Under the pieces are notes generated by a model. It was not told where the DNA came from. It ran no database searches and saw only the letters and a program-made list of their open reading frames with translations. Both the position numbers and the translations under genes were made by a program. Shown piece after piece: positions 30,467 through 39,291 of a stretch of 39,291 nt of DNA. Every line of letters starts with the position of its first letter. The first letter of the stretch is position 1. The DNA lies in NCBI RefSeq assembly GCF_001897285.1, contig NZ_MKSM01000130.1, positions 1 through 39,291 of the forward strand, given 5' to 3'. Source of the DNA: Nitrobacter sp. 62-23 (GTDB taxonomy: Bacteria; Pseudomonadota; Alphaproteobacteria; Rhizobiales; Xanthobacteraceae).

Positions 30467-30833
30467 CGCGCGCGCTCGTCAACATTTGCCCTGCGCCGCT
30501 TTTCAAACTCGGCGCCGAAGCGGGAATCTCACATCGGAGACACGCGCGACCACCTGGCAATGCCGGACGGGGGCGCCGACCTCGCGGCAGGTCCGCAATT
30601 CCCTCGATGCGATCGTCGAAGCGGAAAATCCGCAACAGTTCGCGCCCCGGCAGCCAAGCGTCACATGAGCCGCCAGCGTTAACCTTCGGACGTACTGGTA
30701 AACAAAAGGTAAAGCTGGTGTCGGCAGAGCGCATTTTGGTACGAGAAAAGAATACCTTGCGGCTTTTCGGACGCGGCCGGCGGCGCTGACCGAATAAACC
30801 CTCGGTTCCCGAGTTGGTGCCCGCAAAGCTCCC
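30467..30833. promoter_or_regulatory. 367-base gap between ddl and ftsQ
   Basis: The open frames across it (for example 30411-30734 and 30503-30910 on the minus strand) have no recognisable domain and overlap known genes. The gap is likely the promoter region of the ftsQ-ftsA-ftsZ unit. It contains a CtrA-like half-site pair at 30697-30713 and a GTTAAC at 30678-30683. Confidence 0.45.
30697..30713 (-). promoter_or_regulatory. Possible CtrA-like site upstream of ftsQ
   Basis: On the minus strand it reads TTTA, CCTTTTG, TTTACC, which fits the TTAA-N7-TTAA(C) CtrA consensus with one mismatch per half. A GGTTAACG follows 13 bases downstream. CtrA controls ftsQA in Caulobacter. It lies about 230 bases before the ftsQ start. 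Low confidence. Confidence 0.25.
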
Positions 30834-31823
30834 TCAAGCCTGCCGGATGGCCTTTTCGGCCAGCGCGATCTGATCGCGCAGGAAATCCGAAAACCCGATC
30901 CCCTGTGCATGGAGCGCCTTCGGGTAGAGCGAGGCCGCGGTCAGGCCCGGCAGGGTGTTGGTTTCGAGATAGACCGGTTTTTCGCCGCTCACGATGAAAT
31001 CGGTGCGGGAATAACCGCGGCAGGACAGCGCCCGGTGTGCTCGCAGCGCATCGTCCATGATCCGTGCGGCAATGGCCGGCGGGAATCGTCCGGGGCAGAT
31101 CTCCTGCGTCGTCGCCGCCAGATATTTCGCGGCATAGTCGAACGCCCCCTCGGCCGGCACAATCTCCACCGGCGGAAGCGCGATAACCGTGCCGTCGGCG
31201 CGCTCCAGCACGCCGCAGGTGGTCTCGACGCCGGATACGAACGGCTCGATCACATACTCCTCGGTCGCCGCCGCGGCGCGCACGGCGACGAGGTCCTGCG
31301 TCCCGTTGACGAAGATCAACCCGTAGCTCGATCCGTCGCGCGACGGCTTTGCGATCAGCCGGCCGTGCTCGGCCAATGCACGATCGACGTCCTGCAGCGC
31401 CACGCCGGGGGGCACGTTGACGCCCGCCAGCGCGGCGAACCGCTTCGCCGCGACCTTGTCGAACGCAAGGTGCGAGGCGGCGGAGCCGGACCCTGTAAAA
31501 GGAATGCCGCGCAGTTCGCACATCGCCTGCAGTTCGCCGTTCTCGGCGCGGCCGCCGTGAAGGCCGAGCACCAGCAGGCGCTCCTCGGCTTTCGCCGCAT
31601 CGAGCGCCCGTTCAAGCGTCACACCTGTGCCGCCGGGGACGAACTCGTCCTCGAACGGCCGCGCGTGACCGAGCAGCGCCTCGGAGCGCACACGATAGAC
31701 ATCGTCGCGCACATCCCAGAACCACAGCTCCGCATCCGGCAACGCGCGATGCAACGCCTGCGCGCTCGCCACCGAGACCAGACGTTCCTTGTTGCTGCCG
31801 CCAAAAAGGATCGTGATGCGCAT
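30834..31823 (-). CDS. ddl: D-alanine--D-alanine ligase (ATP-grasp), divergent Ddl
   Basis: 329 residues, ATP-grasp fold. It starts MRITILFGGSNKERLVSVAS, then has LGLHGGRAENGELQAMCE, where the common Ddl HGxxGEDG is altered, GIPFTGSGSAASHLAFDK, the omega-loop AKPSRDGSSYG, YVIEPFVSGVETTCGVLE, and YSRTDFIV with LETNTLPGLTAASLYPKAL carrying the Mg ligands Asp, Glu and Asn. It is expected to join two D-alanines for the peptidoglycan precursor. Position after murB (4-base gap) and before ftsQ is the normal ddl place. It is the only ligase gene here. Specificity for a variant dipeptide cannot be ruled out. Confidence 0.88.
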   Translation of the reverse strand: MRITILFGGSNKERLVSVASAQALHRALPDAELWFWDVRDDVYRVRSEALLGHARPFEDEFVPGGTGVTLERALDAAKAEERLLVLGLHGGRAENGELQAMCELRGIPFTGSGSAASHLAFDKVAAKRFAALAGVNVPPGVALQDVDRALAEHGRLIAKPSRDGSSYGLIFVNGTQDLVAVRAAAATEEYVIEPFVSGVETTCGVLERADGTVIALPPVEIVPAEGAFDYAAKYLAATTQEICPGRFPPAIAARIMDDALRAHRALSCRGYSRTDFIVSGEKPVYLETNTLPGLTAASLYPKALHAQGIGFSDFLRDQIALAEKAIRQA

Positions 31824-31827
31824 AAGC

Positions 31828-32745
31828 CTATTCCAATCCGATCCGCTTGATTTCCCATTGCAGGTCGACGCCCGACTGCTTTTTCACCTGCACACGGACG
31901 GTCTCTCCAAGCGTCTCGATGTCGCGCGCGGTCGCCGCGCCGGTATTGATGAGGAAATTGCAGTGCATCTCCGAGACCTGCGCGCCGCCAACGCGATGGC
32001 CGCGCATGCCGGCGGCATCGATCAGTTTCCACGCGCTCTGCCCCGGCGGATTCTTGAAGGTCGAACCGCCGGTCTTGTCGCGGATCGGCTGCACCGTCTC
32101 GCGATGGCTCTGCACCTCGTCCATGCGCGCACGGATCGCTTCCGGCGCGGCCTTGCGTCCGCGAAACGTAGCACCGGTGAAGATGACGGAAGGATAAATC
32201 GCGCTGTTGCGGTATTCGAACTTCATGGCGGCATTGTCGAACGTCATCTTGTCGCCGCGGCGGCCGACGGCGCGCGCCTGAACCAGAACATCTTTGGTCT
32301 CAGTGCCGTTGGCACCGGCATTCATGCGCAGCGCGCCACCAATGGTGCCGGGGATACCGAAATAGAATTCGAGGCCGCCGAGACCCGCCGCGGCCGCAGC
32401 TTCGGCGACGCGCTTGTCGAGGGCCGCGGCGCCGGCGTGCAACGTCTCGCCGTCGGTCGTGATCTCTCCGAAGCCGCGCGCCGACAGGCGGATCACCACG
32501 CCCGGCAGGCCGCGGTCGCGCACGATCAGGTTGGAGCCGACGCCGATGCAGTAGATCGGAATCTCCTCCGGCAGATGCCGCAGGAAATAAGCGAGATCGT
32601 TTTCATCCGCCGGCGTGAACAGCACCTGCGCCGGACCGCCGACGCGAAACCATGTCAGCGGCGCGAGCGGCTCGTTCGCCAGCATCCGCCCGCGCAGCTC
32701 CGGCATCTGCGATTTCAGTTTTGGAGCGATGTCGGGAAAGGTCAT
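31828..32745 (-). CDS. murB: UDP-N-acetylenolpyruvoylglucosamine reductase MurB
   Basis: 305 residues from ATG 32745. The frame continues open to 33192 but passes through repeat DNA and antisense murC. FAD-binding motifs are [36 protein letters not shown] and [28 protein letters not shown], the proton-donor serine in [10 protein letters not shown], and [12 protein letters not shown] follow. It reduces the enolpyruvyl group to give UDP-MurNAc. It starts 193 bases after murC and ends four bases before ddl. No clear ribosome site is seen before the ATG. Confidence 0.96.
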   Translation of the reverse strand: MTFPDIAPKLKSQMPELRGRMLANEPLAPLTWFRVGGPAQVLFTPADENDLAYFLRHLPEEIPIYCIGVGSNLIVRDRGLPGVVIRLSARGFGEITTDGETLHAGAAALDKRVAEAAAAAGLGGLEFYFGIPGTIGGALRMNAGANGTETKDVLVQARAVGRRGDKMTFDNAAMKFEYRNSAIYPSVIFTGATFRGRKAAPEAIRARMDEVQSHRETVQPIRDKTGGSTFKNPPGQSAWKLIDAAGMRGHRVGGAQVSEMHCNFLINTGAATARDIETLGETVRVQVKKQSGVDLQWEIKRIGLE

Positions 32746-32775
32746 GCGCACGACATCGCGACAATAGCGGGCTGT

Positions 32776-32880
32776 CCCCTCTCCCGCTTGCGGGGGAGGG
32801 TTAGGGTGGGGGCACTTTCTCGCGAGCCATCCGTTTGAAAGGAGCCCCCTCTCCACCTCTCCCCCGCAAGCGGGGGAGAG
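32776..32880. repeat. CCCTCTCCCGC-type inverted repeat between murC and murB
   Basis: Two hairpins flank a central part. 32780-32798 is built on CTCCCGC-TT-GCGGGGGAG, and 32858-32877 is CTCCCCCGC-AA-GCGGGGGAG, a perfect 9-base stem. The outer parts (CCCCTCTCCCGC and GCGGGGGAGAG) also pair with each other. This element type is common between proteobacterial genes. Confidence 0.8.
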
Positions 32881-32938
32881 AGCAGGCCGTGCCACCCTGC
32901 ACGGCCACTGCGCTTCACAAGCGGTGCAGTGATGACAC

Positions 32939-34342
32939 TCATCCCAGCGCCTTGAGTTCACCCGGCAGCGCGTAGGCCCACTGCGTGATGTTGCCGGCGC
33001 CAAGGCACACCACATAATCGCCGGGCTTCGCCAGACCTGCAACGACGCCCGGCAGCGCCGCCGATTCCTGCAACGGCACCACCTGGCGGTGGCCGTGGGC
33101 ACGCAGGCCGAGCACGAAGTGGTCGCGGTCGATGCCCTCGATCGGCGCCTCGCCCGCCGGATAGACCTCGGCGACGACCACGGTATCGGCATCGTTGAAG
33201 CAGGTGCAGAACTCCTCGAACAGCGACTGCAGGCGGCTGTAGCGATGCGGCTGCACCACGGCGATGACCCGGCCGCCGGTGGACTCGCGCGCCGCTTTCA
33301 GCACCGCGGTGATCTCGACCGGATGATGACCGTAGTCGTCGATGATAGTGACGCCGTTCCATTCGCCGGTCTTGGTAAAGCGCCGCTTGACGCCGCCGAA
33401 GCCAGCGATGGCGCTGCGGATGGTCGCGTCGGGAATACCGAGTTCATGCGCCACCGCGATCGCCGCCGTGGCGTTGAGCGCGTTGTGGCGGCCGGGCATC
33501 GGCAGCACCAAATCGGTAATCTCGTGGGCGGCGTCGGTCTTGCGGTTGCGGAACACCACCTTGAAATGCGAGCCGCCGCCGTTCGGCGCGAGGTCGACCA
33601 GCCGCGCGTCGGCCTGCGGATTCTCGCCGTAGGTGATGATGCGGCGATCCTCGATCTTGCCGACCATGCTCTGCACCACGGGATGATCGATGCACATCAC
33701 CGCGAAGCCGTAGAACGGCACGTTCTCAACAAACGAGCGGAATGCATCCTGCACAGCATCGAAGGTCTTGAAGTGATCGAGGTGCTCGGGGTCGACATTG
33801 GTGACGATGGCGACGTCGGTCGGCAGTTTCAGGAACGTGCCGTCGCTCTCGTCGGCTTCCACCACCATCCACTCGCCCGCCCCCAGCCGCGCATTGGTGC
33901 CGTAGGCGTTGATGATGCCGCCGTTGATGACGGTGGGATCGAAATCGCCGGCGTCGAGCAGCGCCGCGACCATCGACGTGGTCGTGGTCTTGCCGTGGGT
34001 GCCTGCGATGGCGACGCAGCTTTTCAGCCGCATCAGTTCGGCGAGCATTTCCGCGCGACGCACGACGGGAATGCGCTGTGCGCGCGCCGCCATCAGTTCG
34101 GGGTTGTCGCGCCTGATTGCGGTGGAAACCACAAGCACGTCCGCGCCGTTCACGTTGCCAGCCTTGTGGCCGACCGTGACATGGATGCCCTTCTCGCGCA
34201 GGCGGCTGACATTGGCGCCCTCTGAAGCGTCCGAGCCCTGCACGGTATAGCCGAGATTGCACAGCACCTCGGCGATGCCGCTCATGCCGATACCGCCGAT
34301 GCCGACGAAGTGAATGGGGCCGATTTCGCGCGGCAGTCTCAT
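32939..34342 (-). CDS. murC: UDP-N-acetylmuramate--L-alanine ligase MurC
   Basis: 467 residues. Seen: [20 protein letters not shown] at the N-terminus, [18 protein letters not shown] (ATP P-loop), [24 protein letters not shown] and [14 protein letters not shown]. It adds L-alanine to UDP-MurNAc. The ATG at 34342 has AAGGA seven bases upstream. It follows murG by about 120 bases and is separated from murB by a repeat. Confidence 0.98.
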   Translation of the reverse strand: MRLPREIGPIHFVGIGGIGMSGIAEVLCNLGYTVQGSDASEGANVSRLREKGIHVTVGHKAGNVNGADVLVVSTAIRRDNPELMAARAQRIPVVRRAEMLAELMRLKSCVAIAGTHGKTTTTSMVAALLDAGDFDPTVINGGIINAYGTNARLGAGEWMVVEADESDGTFLKLPTDVAIVTNVDPEHLDHFKTFDAVQDAFRSFVENVPFYGFAVMCIDHPVVQSMVGKIEDRRIITYGENPQADARLVDLAPNGGGSHFKVVFRNRKTDAAHEITDLVLPMPGRHNALNATAAIAVAHELGIPDATIRSAIAGFGGVKRRFTKTGEWNGVTIIDDYGHHPVEITAVLKAARESTGGRVIAVVQPHRYSRLQSLFEEFCTCFNDADTVVVAEVYPAGEAPIEGIDRDHFVLGLRAHGHRQVVPLQESAALPGVVAGLAKPGDYVVCLGAGNITQWAYALPGELKALG

Positions 34343-34462
34343 GTCTGTTCCTTGCCGTCATCGTCCCAAACGGACGATCCGTATTCCGCGCCACCGATTC
34401 ATAGCGGCCCGCACGGCGTACTGGATGCCTCGCTTTCGCGGGGCATGACAAGCCCGAATCAG

Positions 34463-35566
34463 CTAGATTCCGGCCACTTTAACGACCATATCCGCGAGCC
34501 GCTCCGCCGCGTCGAGGCGGCCCACCGTGCGTGCTGCAGCCGCCATGGCCGCAAGCCGCGCCGGATCGTCGGCCAGCGCGGACAATTCGGCCGCGAGACG
34601 TTCCGACGTGAAGTCTGCCTGCACGATGCGGATCGCACCGCCGGCATCCGCCAGCACGCCGGCATTGGCGAACTGGTCCTGATCGATCGCGCCGGGCAGC
34701 GGCACCAGGATCGAGGGGCGCCCGATCGCGCCAAGCTCGGCCACGGTGCCTGCGCCAGAGCGGGAGACGATGATGTGACTCGACGCCAGCCGCGCCGGCA
34801 GGTCGGCGAAGAACGGCGCCAGTTCGGCATTAATCCCGAGCCGATCATAAACCGCGCGGACCCGCGCCATGTCTTCGCCGCGCACCTGCTGGGTCAGCAC
34901 CAGCCGCCGCCGCAATGTGGCTTCGAGCTGTTCGATCGCCGCCGGCACGATGTCGCTCATGACGCGCGCGCCCTGGCTGCCGCCGACCGCGAGAACGCGG
35001 ATGGGATCGTCCGGACCAGGCGCGGCAAAGGGAACGGCGGCGGCTGCGAGAATAGCCGGCCGCATCGGCGTGCCGGTCGTCGTGGTCTTGCCGATCAGCG
35101 ACGGCTCTCTGGCAAGCACGCCGGGCAGCGAGGTGGCGATGGCGCTGACACGGCGCGACAGGAAGCGGTTGGCGCGGCCCATCACCGCGTTGGCGTCGTG
35201 AATCAGGGTCGGAATTCCGGCGAGCCGCGCGGCCAGCAGCGGCGGCAAGGTCGGATAGCCGCCGAAGCCGATCACGGCGGCTGGCTTCAACCGATGCATC
35301 AGCTTGAGCGCGACGGCGGTGCCGGCCGCGAGCATCAGGCCGGTGCGCGCCAGCGCCAACGGCGAACGGCCACGCACGGTCTCGCTCGGCACCACGTCGG
35401 TCATGTCCTTCGCGAACAGCCCGCTATAGCGCAGCGCGCGCGAGTCCGTCACCAGCCGCACCCGCAGGCCGCGCTTCATCAGTTCGACGCCGAGCGCCTC
35501 GGCTGGAAACAGATGTCCTCCGGTGCCGCCGGCGGCGAGCAGGATGAGAGGTTGTTGTTCGGTCAC
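34463..35566 (-). CDS. murG: Lipid II synthase MurG (GT28)
   Basis: 367 residues from GTG 35566 (MTEQQPLILL). In-frame GTG 35578 and TTG 35587 are other starts. 35566 has GGGTGA about seven bases upstream and gives the usual short leader before AAGGTGGHLFPAEAL. Other motifs: VIGFGGYPTLPPLLAA, IHDANAVMGRANR, VLAVGGSQGARV, IVSRSGAGTVAELGAIG and PLPGAIDQDQFANA. It transfers GlcNAc from UDP-GlcNAc to lipid I on the inner face of the membrane. It lies 180 bases after ftsW, a gap filled by a repeat. Confidence 0.97.
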   Translation of the reverse strand: MTEQQPLILLAAGGTGGHLFPAEALGVELMKRGLRVRLVTDSRALRYSGLFAKDMTDVVPSETVRGRSPLALARTGLMLAAGTAVALKLMHRLKPAAVIGFGGYPTLPPLLAARLAGIPTLIHDANAVMGRANRFLSRRVSAIATSLPGVLAREPSLIGKTTTTGTPMRPAILAAAAVPFAAPGPDDPIRVLAVGGSQGARVMSDIVPAAIEQLEATLRRRLVLTQQVRGEDMARVRAVYDRLGINAELAPFFADLPARLASSHIIVSRSGAGTVAELGAIGRPSILVPLPGAIDQDQFANAGVLADAGGAIRIVQADFTSERLAAELSALADDPARLAAMAAAARTVGRLDAAERLADMVVKVAGI

Positions 35567-35594
35567 AAGATTCGTCACCCGACCCAATCACTAT

Positions 35595-35720
35595 CGTCAT
35601 GGCCGGGCTTCGTCCCGGGCCATCCACGCCTTTTCCTATCACACGCTTGCAAAAGGTGGATGCCCGGCACCATGGGGAGCAAAGGACGCCGCTCTTCGAA
35701 CGACCATGGCCCGGGCATGA
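35595..35720. repeat. CGTCATGGCCGGG repeat in the ftsW-murG gap
   Basis: A left arm at 35595-35634 (CGTCATGGCCGGGCTTCGTC, then CCATCCACGCC) faces AAGGTGGATGCCCGGCACC at about 35653-35671, followed by a further CCATGGCCCGGGCATGA at 35704-35720. It is related to 36993-37079 and 24662-24741. Confidence 0.75.
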
Positions 35721-35746
35721 GGGTCAGGCGGCGGACACACATCCAT

Positions 35747-36895
35747 CTACGCATAGCTCGCGGCGGTGGCCTCACTGATCGATTCCATTTCCGTGCGTGG
35801 CCTCTGGCGCGTCAGAGCCAGCATCAGGCCGACGCCGTAAGCAAGCGAGACCATCGACGAGCCGCCATAGGAAATGAACGGCAGCGTCATCCCCTTGGCG
35901 GGGATCAGATGCAGGTTGACCGCCATGTTGATGGCCGCCTGCACGCCGAACATGATCGCGAGCCCGGACGCGGCGAAGCGCGAGAACAGATCCTCCGACG
36001 CGTAGGCGCGCGACAGGGTGCGCATGACGATGAAGGTGAACAGCGCCAGCAGCGCAAGGCACATGATGATGCCGAATTCCTCGGCGCCGACCGCGAACAC
36101 GAAATCGGTGTGACTGTCGGGGAGGCTCCGCTTGGCGATGCCCTCGCCGGGGCCAAGGCCGAACCAGCCGCCGTTGGCGAAAGCATCCATGGCGGTATCG
36201 ACCTGGAATGTGTCGCCGGAAGCCGGATCCATGAATCGCTGGATGCGGACGGCGACGTGAGGAACCAGCATATAGGCGGCGAACAATCCGGCGATCGCGG
36301 TGCCTGCGAGACCGAACACCCAGACGATGCGCATGCCGGCGATGAAGAACAGCGCTCCCCACACCATCAGGATCAGCATGGTCTGGCCGAAATCCGGCTC
36401 CAGCACCAGCAGCGTGACGAGTCCCAATAGCAGCGTCAGCGCCATCGAGGTCGCGGGCATCTCGGGCTTGCGCGCGGATTCTGAGAAGAGCCACGCCGCC
36501 AATACGACGAAAGCAGGTTTTGCGGATTCCGAGGCCTGGATGTTGACGCCGAGAATCGTGATCCAGCGTTTTGCGCCCTTGACCTCCGGGCCAAGCACGA
36601 GCGTGGCCACAATCAGCACGATGCTCAGCCCGAACACGATCAGCGCCGAGCGGCGGATCTGGCGCGGCGACAGGAACGACACGCCGACCATCACGACGAT
36701 CGATGGCAACAGAAACAATACATGGCGATGGAAGAAGTGAAACGGATCAAGCCCGATCCGGGTCGCGACCGAGGGACTGGCGGCCAGCGACAACACCACG
36801 CCGGTCAGCATCAGAAGGATCATGGCCGCCAGCAGCCACCGGTCCACGGTCCACCACCATTCCGAGAGCGGCGTGCGTTGTTCGCGTGAAATCAT
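35747..36895 (-). CDS. ftsW: Septal peptidoglycan polymerase FtsW (SEDS family)
   Basis: 382 residues with about ten membrane spans. Seen: VDRWLLAAMILLMLTGVVLS, ESAKPAFVVLAAWLFSE, LLVLEPDFGQTMLILM, FGLGPGEGIAKRSLPDSHTD, and the C-terminal MTLPFISYGGSSMVSLAYG. FtsW polymerises lipid II with a partner class B PBP at the septum. The ATG at 36895 has AGGA six bases upstream. Repeats lie on both sides (35595-35720 and 36993-37079). Confidence 0.97.
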   Translation of the reverse strand: MISREQRTPLSEWWWTVDRWLLAAMILLMLTGVVLSLAASPSVATRIGLDPFHFFHRHVLFLLPSIVVMVGVSFLSPRQIRRSALIVFGLSIVLIVATLVLGPEVKGAKRWITILGVNIQASESAKPAFVVLAAWLFSESARKPEMPATSMALTLLLGLVTLLVLEPDFGQTMLILMVWGALFFIAGMRIVWVFGLAGTAIAGLFAAYMLVPHVAVRIQRFMDPASGDTFQVDTAMDAFANGGWFGLGPGEGIAKRSLPDSHTDFVFAVGAEEFGIIMCLALLALFTFIVMRTLSRAYASEDLFSRFAASGLAIMFGVQAAINMAVNLHLIPAKGMTLPFISYGGSSMVSLAYGVGLMLALTRQRPRTEMESISEATAASYA

Positions 36896-36992
36896 GGCGG
36901 ATCCTGTGGGCGGAGATCACGCCATTGGTCCCCGATCGTGATTACCGGGAGGTTAAGGAAACAGGACAAGTTTTCGGGAGCGACCTTTTCAT

Positions 36993-37079
36993 CGTCATGC
37001 CCGCACTTGTTGCGGGCATCCACGTCATAGGAACTGGAGCGAAAAAAAGTGGATGGCCGGAATGAATCCGGCCGTGACG
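36993..37079. repeat. CGTCATGCCCGC repeat in the murD-ftsW gap
   Basis: 36993-37023 (CGTCATGCCCGC...GCGGGCATCCAC) and 37049-37079 (GTGGATGGCCGG...CCGGCCGTGACG) can pair with mismatches. Each arm also folds on itself. It resembles the 35595 and 24662 elements. Confidence 0.78.
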
Positions 37080-37092
37080 AAAGTCGGTTCGT

Positions 37093-38493
37093 CTACGTCA
37101 CCGGCTTGACGCCAGGCAGTGCCCGCACCAATTCACGGAAACGGTCGCCGCGGACTTCAAAATTGCGAAACTGATCGAACGAGGCGCAGGCCGGCGACAG
37201 CAGCACCACGGCGTCCGCAAGGCCCGACGCCTCGGCGTCGCGCGCGGCGGCGGACATCGCTGCTTCCAGCGTCCCGCTGATCTCGTAATCCACTTTGCCG
37301 TCCAGCGTCGCCGCAAACTCCTTTGCCGCCTCCCCGATCAGATAGGCTTTGCGGACGCGCGGAAAGAACTCGGCGAGCGAGGCGATGCCGCCGCTCTTCG
37401 GCTTGCCGCCAGCGATCCAGAAAATATCGATAAAAGATGACAACGCCTTCTCGGTGGCATCAGCGTTGGTGCCCTTGGAGTCGTTGACGAACAGAACGTT
37501 GGCCTTGCGCCCGACCTGCTCCATGCGGTGCGCGAGTCCGGGAAAGCTGCGCAGGCCCTCTTGCAGGATGTCGTTGGTCACCCCGAGCGCAAGCGCCGCC
37601 GCCGAAGCGCAGGCGGCGTTCTGCGCGTTGTGCCGTCCGCGCAGCGAGCCGATGCTGCCGATATCGGCTATCTCGCTGCGTGCGCCGCCCGACGCGCGAA
37701 CGATCCTGCCATGATCGACACAGATGCCGTCCGCGAGCGGCCGCTTCACCGAGACGCGCAGCACGTGCTTACCGGCCTGTTCGATGCGATCCGCGGCGGC
37801 GCGGCTCCAGATATCATCGACGCCGACGACAGCCGTGCCCTGCGACTGCACGCTTGCAACCAGCCTCTCCTTCACATCAGCGTAATGCTCGATGGTGCCG
37901 TGACGATCGAGATGATCGGGACTGACATTGAGCAGGATGCCGACGGTCGGATCGAGCGAAGGCGTCAGGTCGATCTGATACGACGACATCTCGATGACAT
38001 GCACGCGCCCCTTGCGTGGCGGCTCAAGCGACAGGATTGCGGTGCCGATATTGCCGCCCATCTGCACGTCATGACCAGCCTCGCGCATCAGATGCGCGAC
38101 CAGCGCCGTGGTGGTGGACTTGCCGTTGGTGCCGGTGATGGCGACAAACGGCGCGTCGGGCACGTGACGACGCCGCTCGCGGCAGAACAGTTCGATGTCG
38201 CCGATCACCTCGACGCCGGCCTCGTGCGCCGCCAGCGCACTCCAGTGCGGCGTCGGATGGGTCAGCGGCACGCCGGGCGCAAGCACCAGCGCGACGACAT
38301 TGCTCCATGGCACAGTGCGCAGGTCTGCGATCATGAAGCCGGCCTGCGCGGCTTTTGCGACGTTGTCTGCGTTGTCGTCGGCGGCGATCACTTCGGCGCC
38401 GCCCGCTTTCAGCGCGTGGCAACTCGCAAGGCCCGAGCCACCGAGACCGAACACCGCGACCGTCTTGCCGGCGAAGGAGGTGACGGGGATCAT
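37093..38493 (-). CDS. murD: UDP-N-acetylmuramoylalanine--D-glutamate ligase MurD
   Basis: 466 residues. Seen: [38 protein letters not shown] (ATP site), [48 protein letters not shown] and [20 protein letters not shown]. It adds D-glutamate to UDP-MurNAc-L-Ala. The ATG is at 38493, 37 bases after the mraY stop, so the two are probably co-transcribed. Confidence 0.98.
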   Translation of the reverse strand: MIPVTSFAGKTVAVFGLGGSGLASCHALKAGGAEVIAADDNADNVAKAAQAGFMIADLRTVPWSNVVALVLAPGVPLTHPTPHWSALAAHEAGVEVIGDIELFCRERRRHVPDAPFVAITGTNGKSTTTALVAHLMREAGHDVQMGGNIGTAILSLEPPRKGRVHVIEMSSYQIDLTPSLDPTVGILLNVSPDHLDRHGTIEHYADVKERLVASVQSQGTAVVGVDDIWSRAAADRIEQAGKHVLRVSVKRPLADGICVDHGRIVRASGGARSEIADIGSIGSLRGRHNAQNAACASAAALALGVTNDILQEGLRSFPGLAHRMEQVGRKANVLFVNDSKGTNADATEKALSSFIDIFWIAGGKPKSGGIASLAEFFPRVRKAYLIGEAAKEFAATLDGKVDYEISGTLEAAMSAAARDAEASGLADAVVLLSPACASFDQFRNFEVRGDRFRELVRALPGVKPVT

Positions 38494-38530
38494 GGGAAGG
38501 CCGTGCCCACCGCAATGCTCAAACCGACCA

Positions 38531-39291
38531 TCACCGCAGCTTCAGTGTCGAAAGACCCGCCAACGCCAGCATCACCGAGATGATCCAGAACCGGATCACG
38601 ATCTGCGGCTCGGTCCAGCCGAGCTGTTCGAAGTGATGGTGGATCGGCGCCATCTTGAAGATGCGCTTCCCCGTCAGCTTGAACGACGCCACCTGCACGA
38701 TCACCGACACCGCCTCCAGCACGAACAGGCCGCCGATGACCGCCAGCACGATCTCGTGCTTCACCGCGACCGCGATCGAGCCGAGCATGCCGCCGAGCGC
38801 CAGCGAACCGGTGTCCCCCATGAAGATCGAGGCCGGCGGCGCGTTGAACCAGAGAAAGCCGAGGCCCGCCCCGAGCACCGCGCCGCACAGCACCGCAAGT
38901 TCACCGGCGCCGGCGATGTAGTTGATCTGGAGGTAGTCGGCAAACACGGCGTTGCCGGCGAGATAGGCGATCATGGCGAAGCTCGCGGACGCGATCATGA
39001 CCGGCACGATGGCGAGACCGTCGAGACCATCGGTAAGGTTCACCGCATTGCCCGCGCCGACGATGATGAACGCGCCGAAAGCGAGGAAGAACCAGCCGAG
39101 GTCCAGCACCACGTCCTTGAAGAACGGAATCACCAGTGCGGTGGAAAACGGTTCACGGCCGAGGCGGACCAGCGCATAGCAGGCGGCCAGCGCAATCAAC
39201 AGTTCGAGCAGGAGGCGGGTGCGCCCGGCGAACCCGGCATGGGTCTGCTTCGTCACCTTCAGATAGTCGTCATAGAATCCGATGATGCCGA
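38531..39291 (-). CDS. mraY: Phospho-N-acetylmuramoyl-pentapeptide transferase MraY, C-terminal part
   Basis: The frame runs through the right edge, so the 5' end is missing. The visible part is about 253 residues of roughly 360. From the edge it reads [20 protein letters not shown], the conserved Asp-rich loop. Then come [28 protein letters not shown] and the C-terminal [15 protein letters not shown], with about seven membrane spans. It makes lipid I from UDP-MurNAc-pentapeptide and undecaprenyl phosphate. Confidence 0.97.
   Translation of the reverse strand, partial: GIIGFYDDYLKVTKQTHAGFAGRTRLLLELLIALAACYALVRLGREPFSTALVIPFFKDVVLDLGWFFLAFGAFIIVGAGNAVNLTDGLDGLAIVPVMIASASFAMIAYLAGNAVFADYLQINYIAGAGELAVLCGAVLGAGLGFLWFNAPPASIFMGDTGSLALGGMLGSIAVAVKHEIVLAVIGGLFVLEAVSVIVQVASFKLTGKRIFKMAPIHHHFEQLGWTEPQIVIRFWIISVMLALAGLSTLKLR

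Noticed and set aside
30411-30910. Minus-strand open frames in the ddl-ftsQ gap that could be a remnant of a second ddl
   Set aside because: None of the three frames shows Ddl motifs or any other recognisable domain.
32746-33192. N-terminal extension of MurB
   Set aside because: It runs through repeat DNA and over murC in another frame; the normal MurB begins at 32745.

Overview
The window is a high-GC alphaproteobacterial chromosome segment, most like a member of the Bradyrhizobiaceae (Nitrobacter, Bradyrhizobium, Rhodopseudomonas or Afipia type). This rests on the dcw gene order continuing into lpxC, bamD, recN and ligA, on a very long FtsZ, and on the many short intergenic inverted repeats typical of these genomes. 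The genus is an inference. No tRNA, rRNA, insertion sequence, prophage or CRISPR array was recognised. Both window edges cut genes: murJ on the left and mraY on the right.

Region 1 (1-16.4 kb) is an envelope-glycan region. On the minus strand, a Gfo/Idh oxidoreductase and a DegT aminotransferase (candidate gnnA-gnnB, which would supply the diamino sugar of lipid A) run directly into murJ (lipid II flippase). They are followed by a bifunctional mannose-1-phosphate guanylyltransferase, a UDP-glucuronate 4-epimerase-like gene, a divergent UPF0104-type membrane protein, and a FlaA1/CapD-type membrane nucleotide-sugar dehydratase. Then comes a full ADP-heptose set split over several units: hldE and hldD (minus), waaF, gmhA and gmhB (plus), and waaC (minus). 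A galE homologue follows on the plus strand.

Region 2 (16.4-19.1 kb, plus strand) holds an MsbA-like ABC half-transporter and a fumarylacetoacetate hydrolase-family enzyme.

Region 3 (19.15-39.29 kb, all minus strand) is the 3' part of the division and cell wall cluster. In transcription order it is mraY, murD, ftsW, murG, murC, murB, ddl, ftsQ, ftsA, ftsZ, lpxC, bamD, recN, ligA. It covers the lipid steps of peptidoglycan synthesis, Z-ring assembly, the first committed step of lipid A synthesis, outer-membrane protein assembly and DNA repair/ligation.

The most unusual item is ligA. Its first 1.1 kb looks native and GC-rich. From about 20620 down to about 19270 it becomes AT-rich although the protein stays recognisably LigA, and it carries an expansion of roughly 150 residues between helix-hairpin-helix motifs, giving an 865-residue ligase. 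The pattern suggests a mosaic gene. A second theme is the number of structured intergenic repeats, several of which interrupt the otherwise compact dcw cluster.
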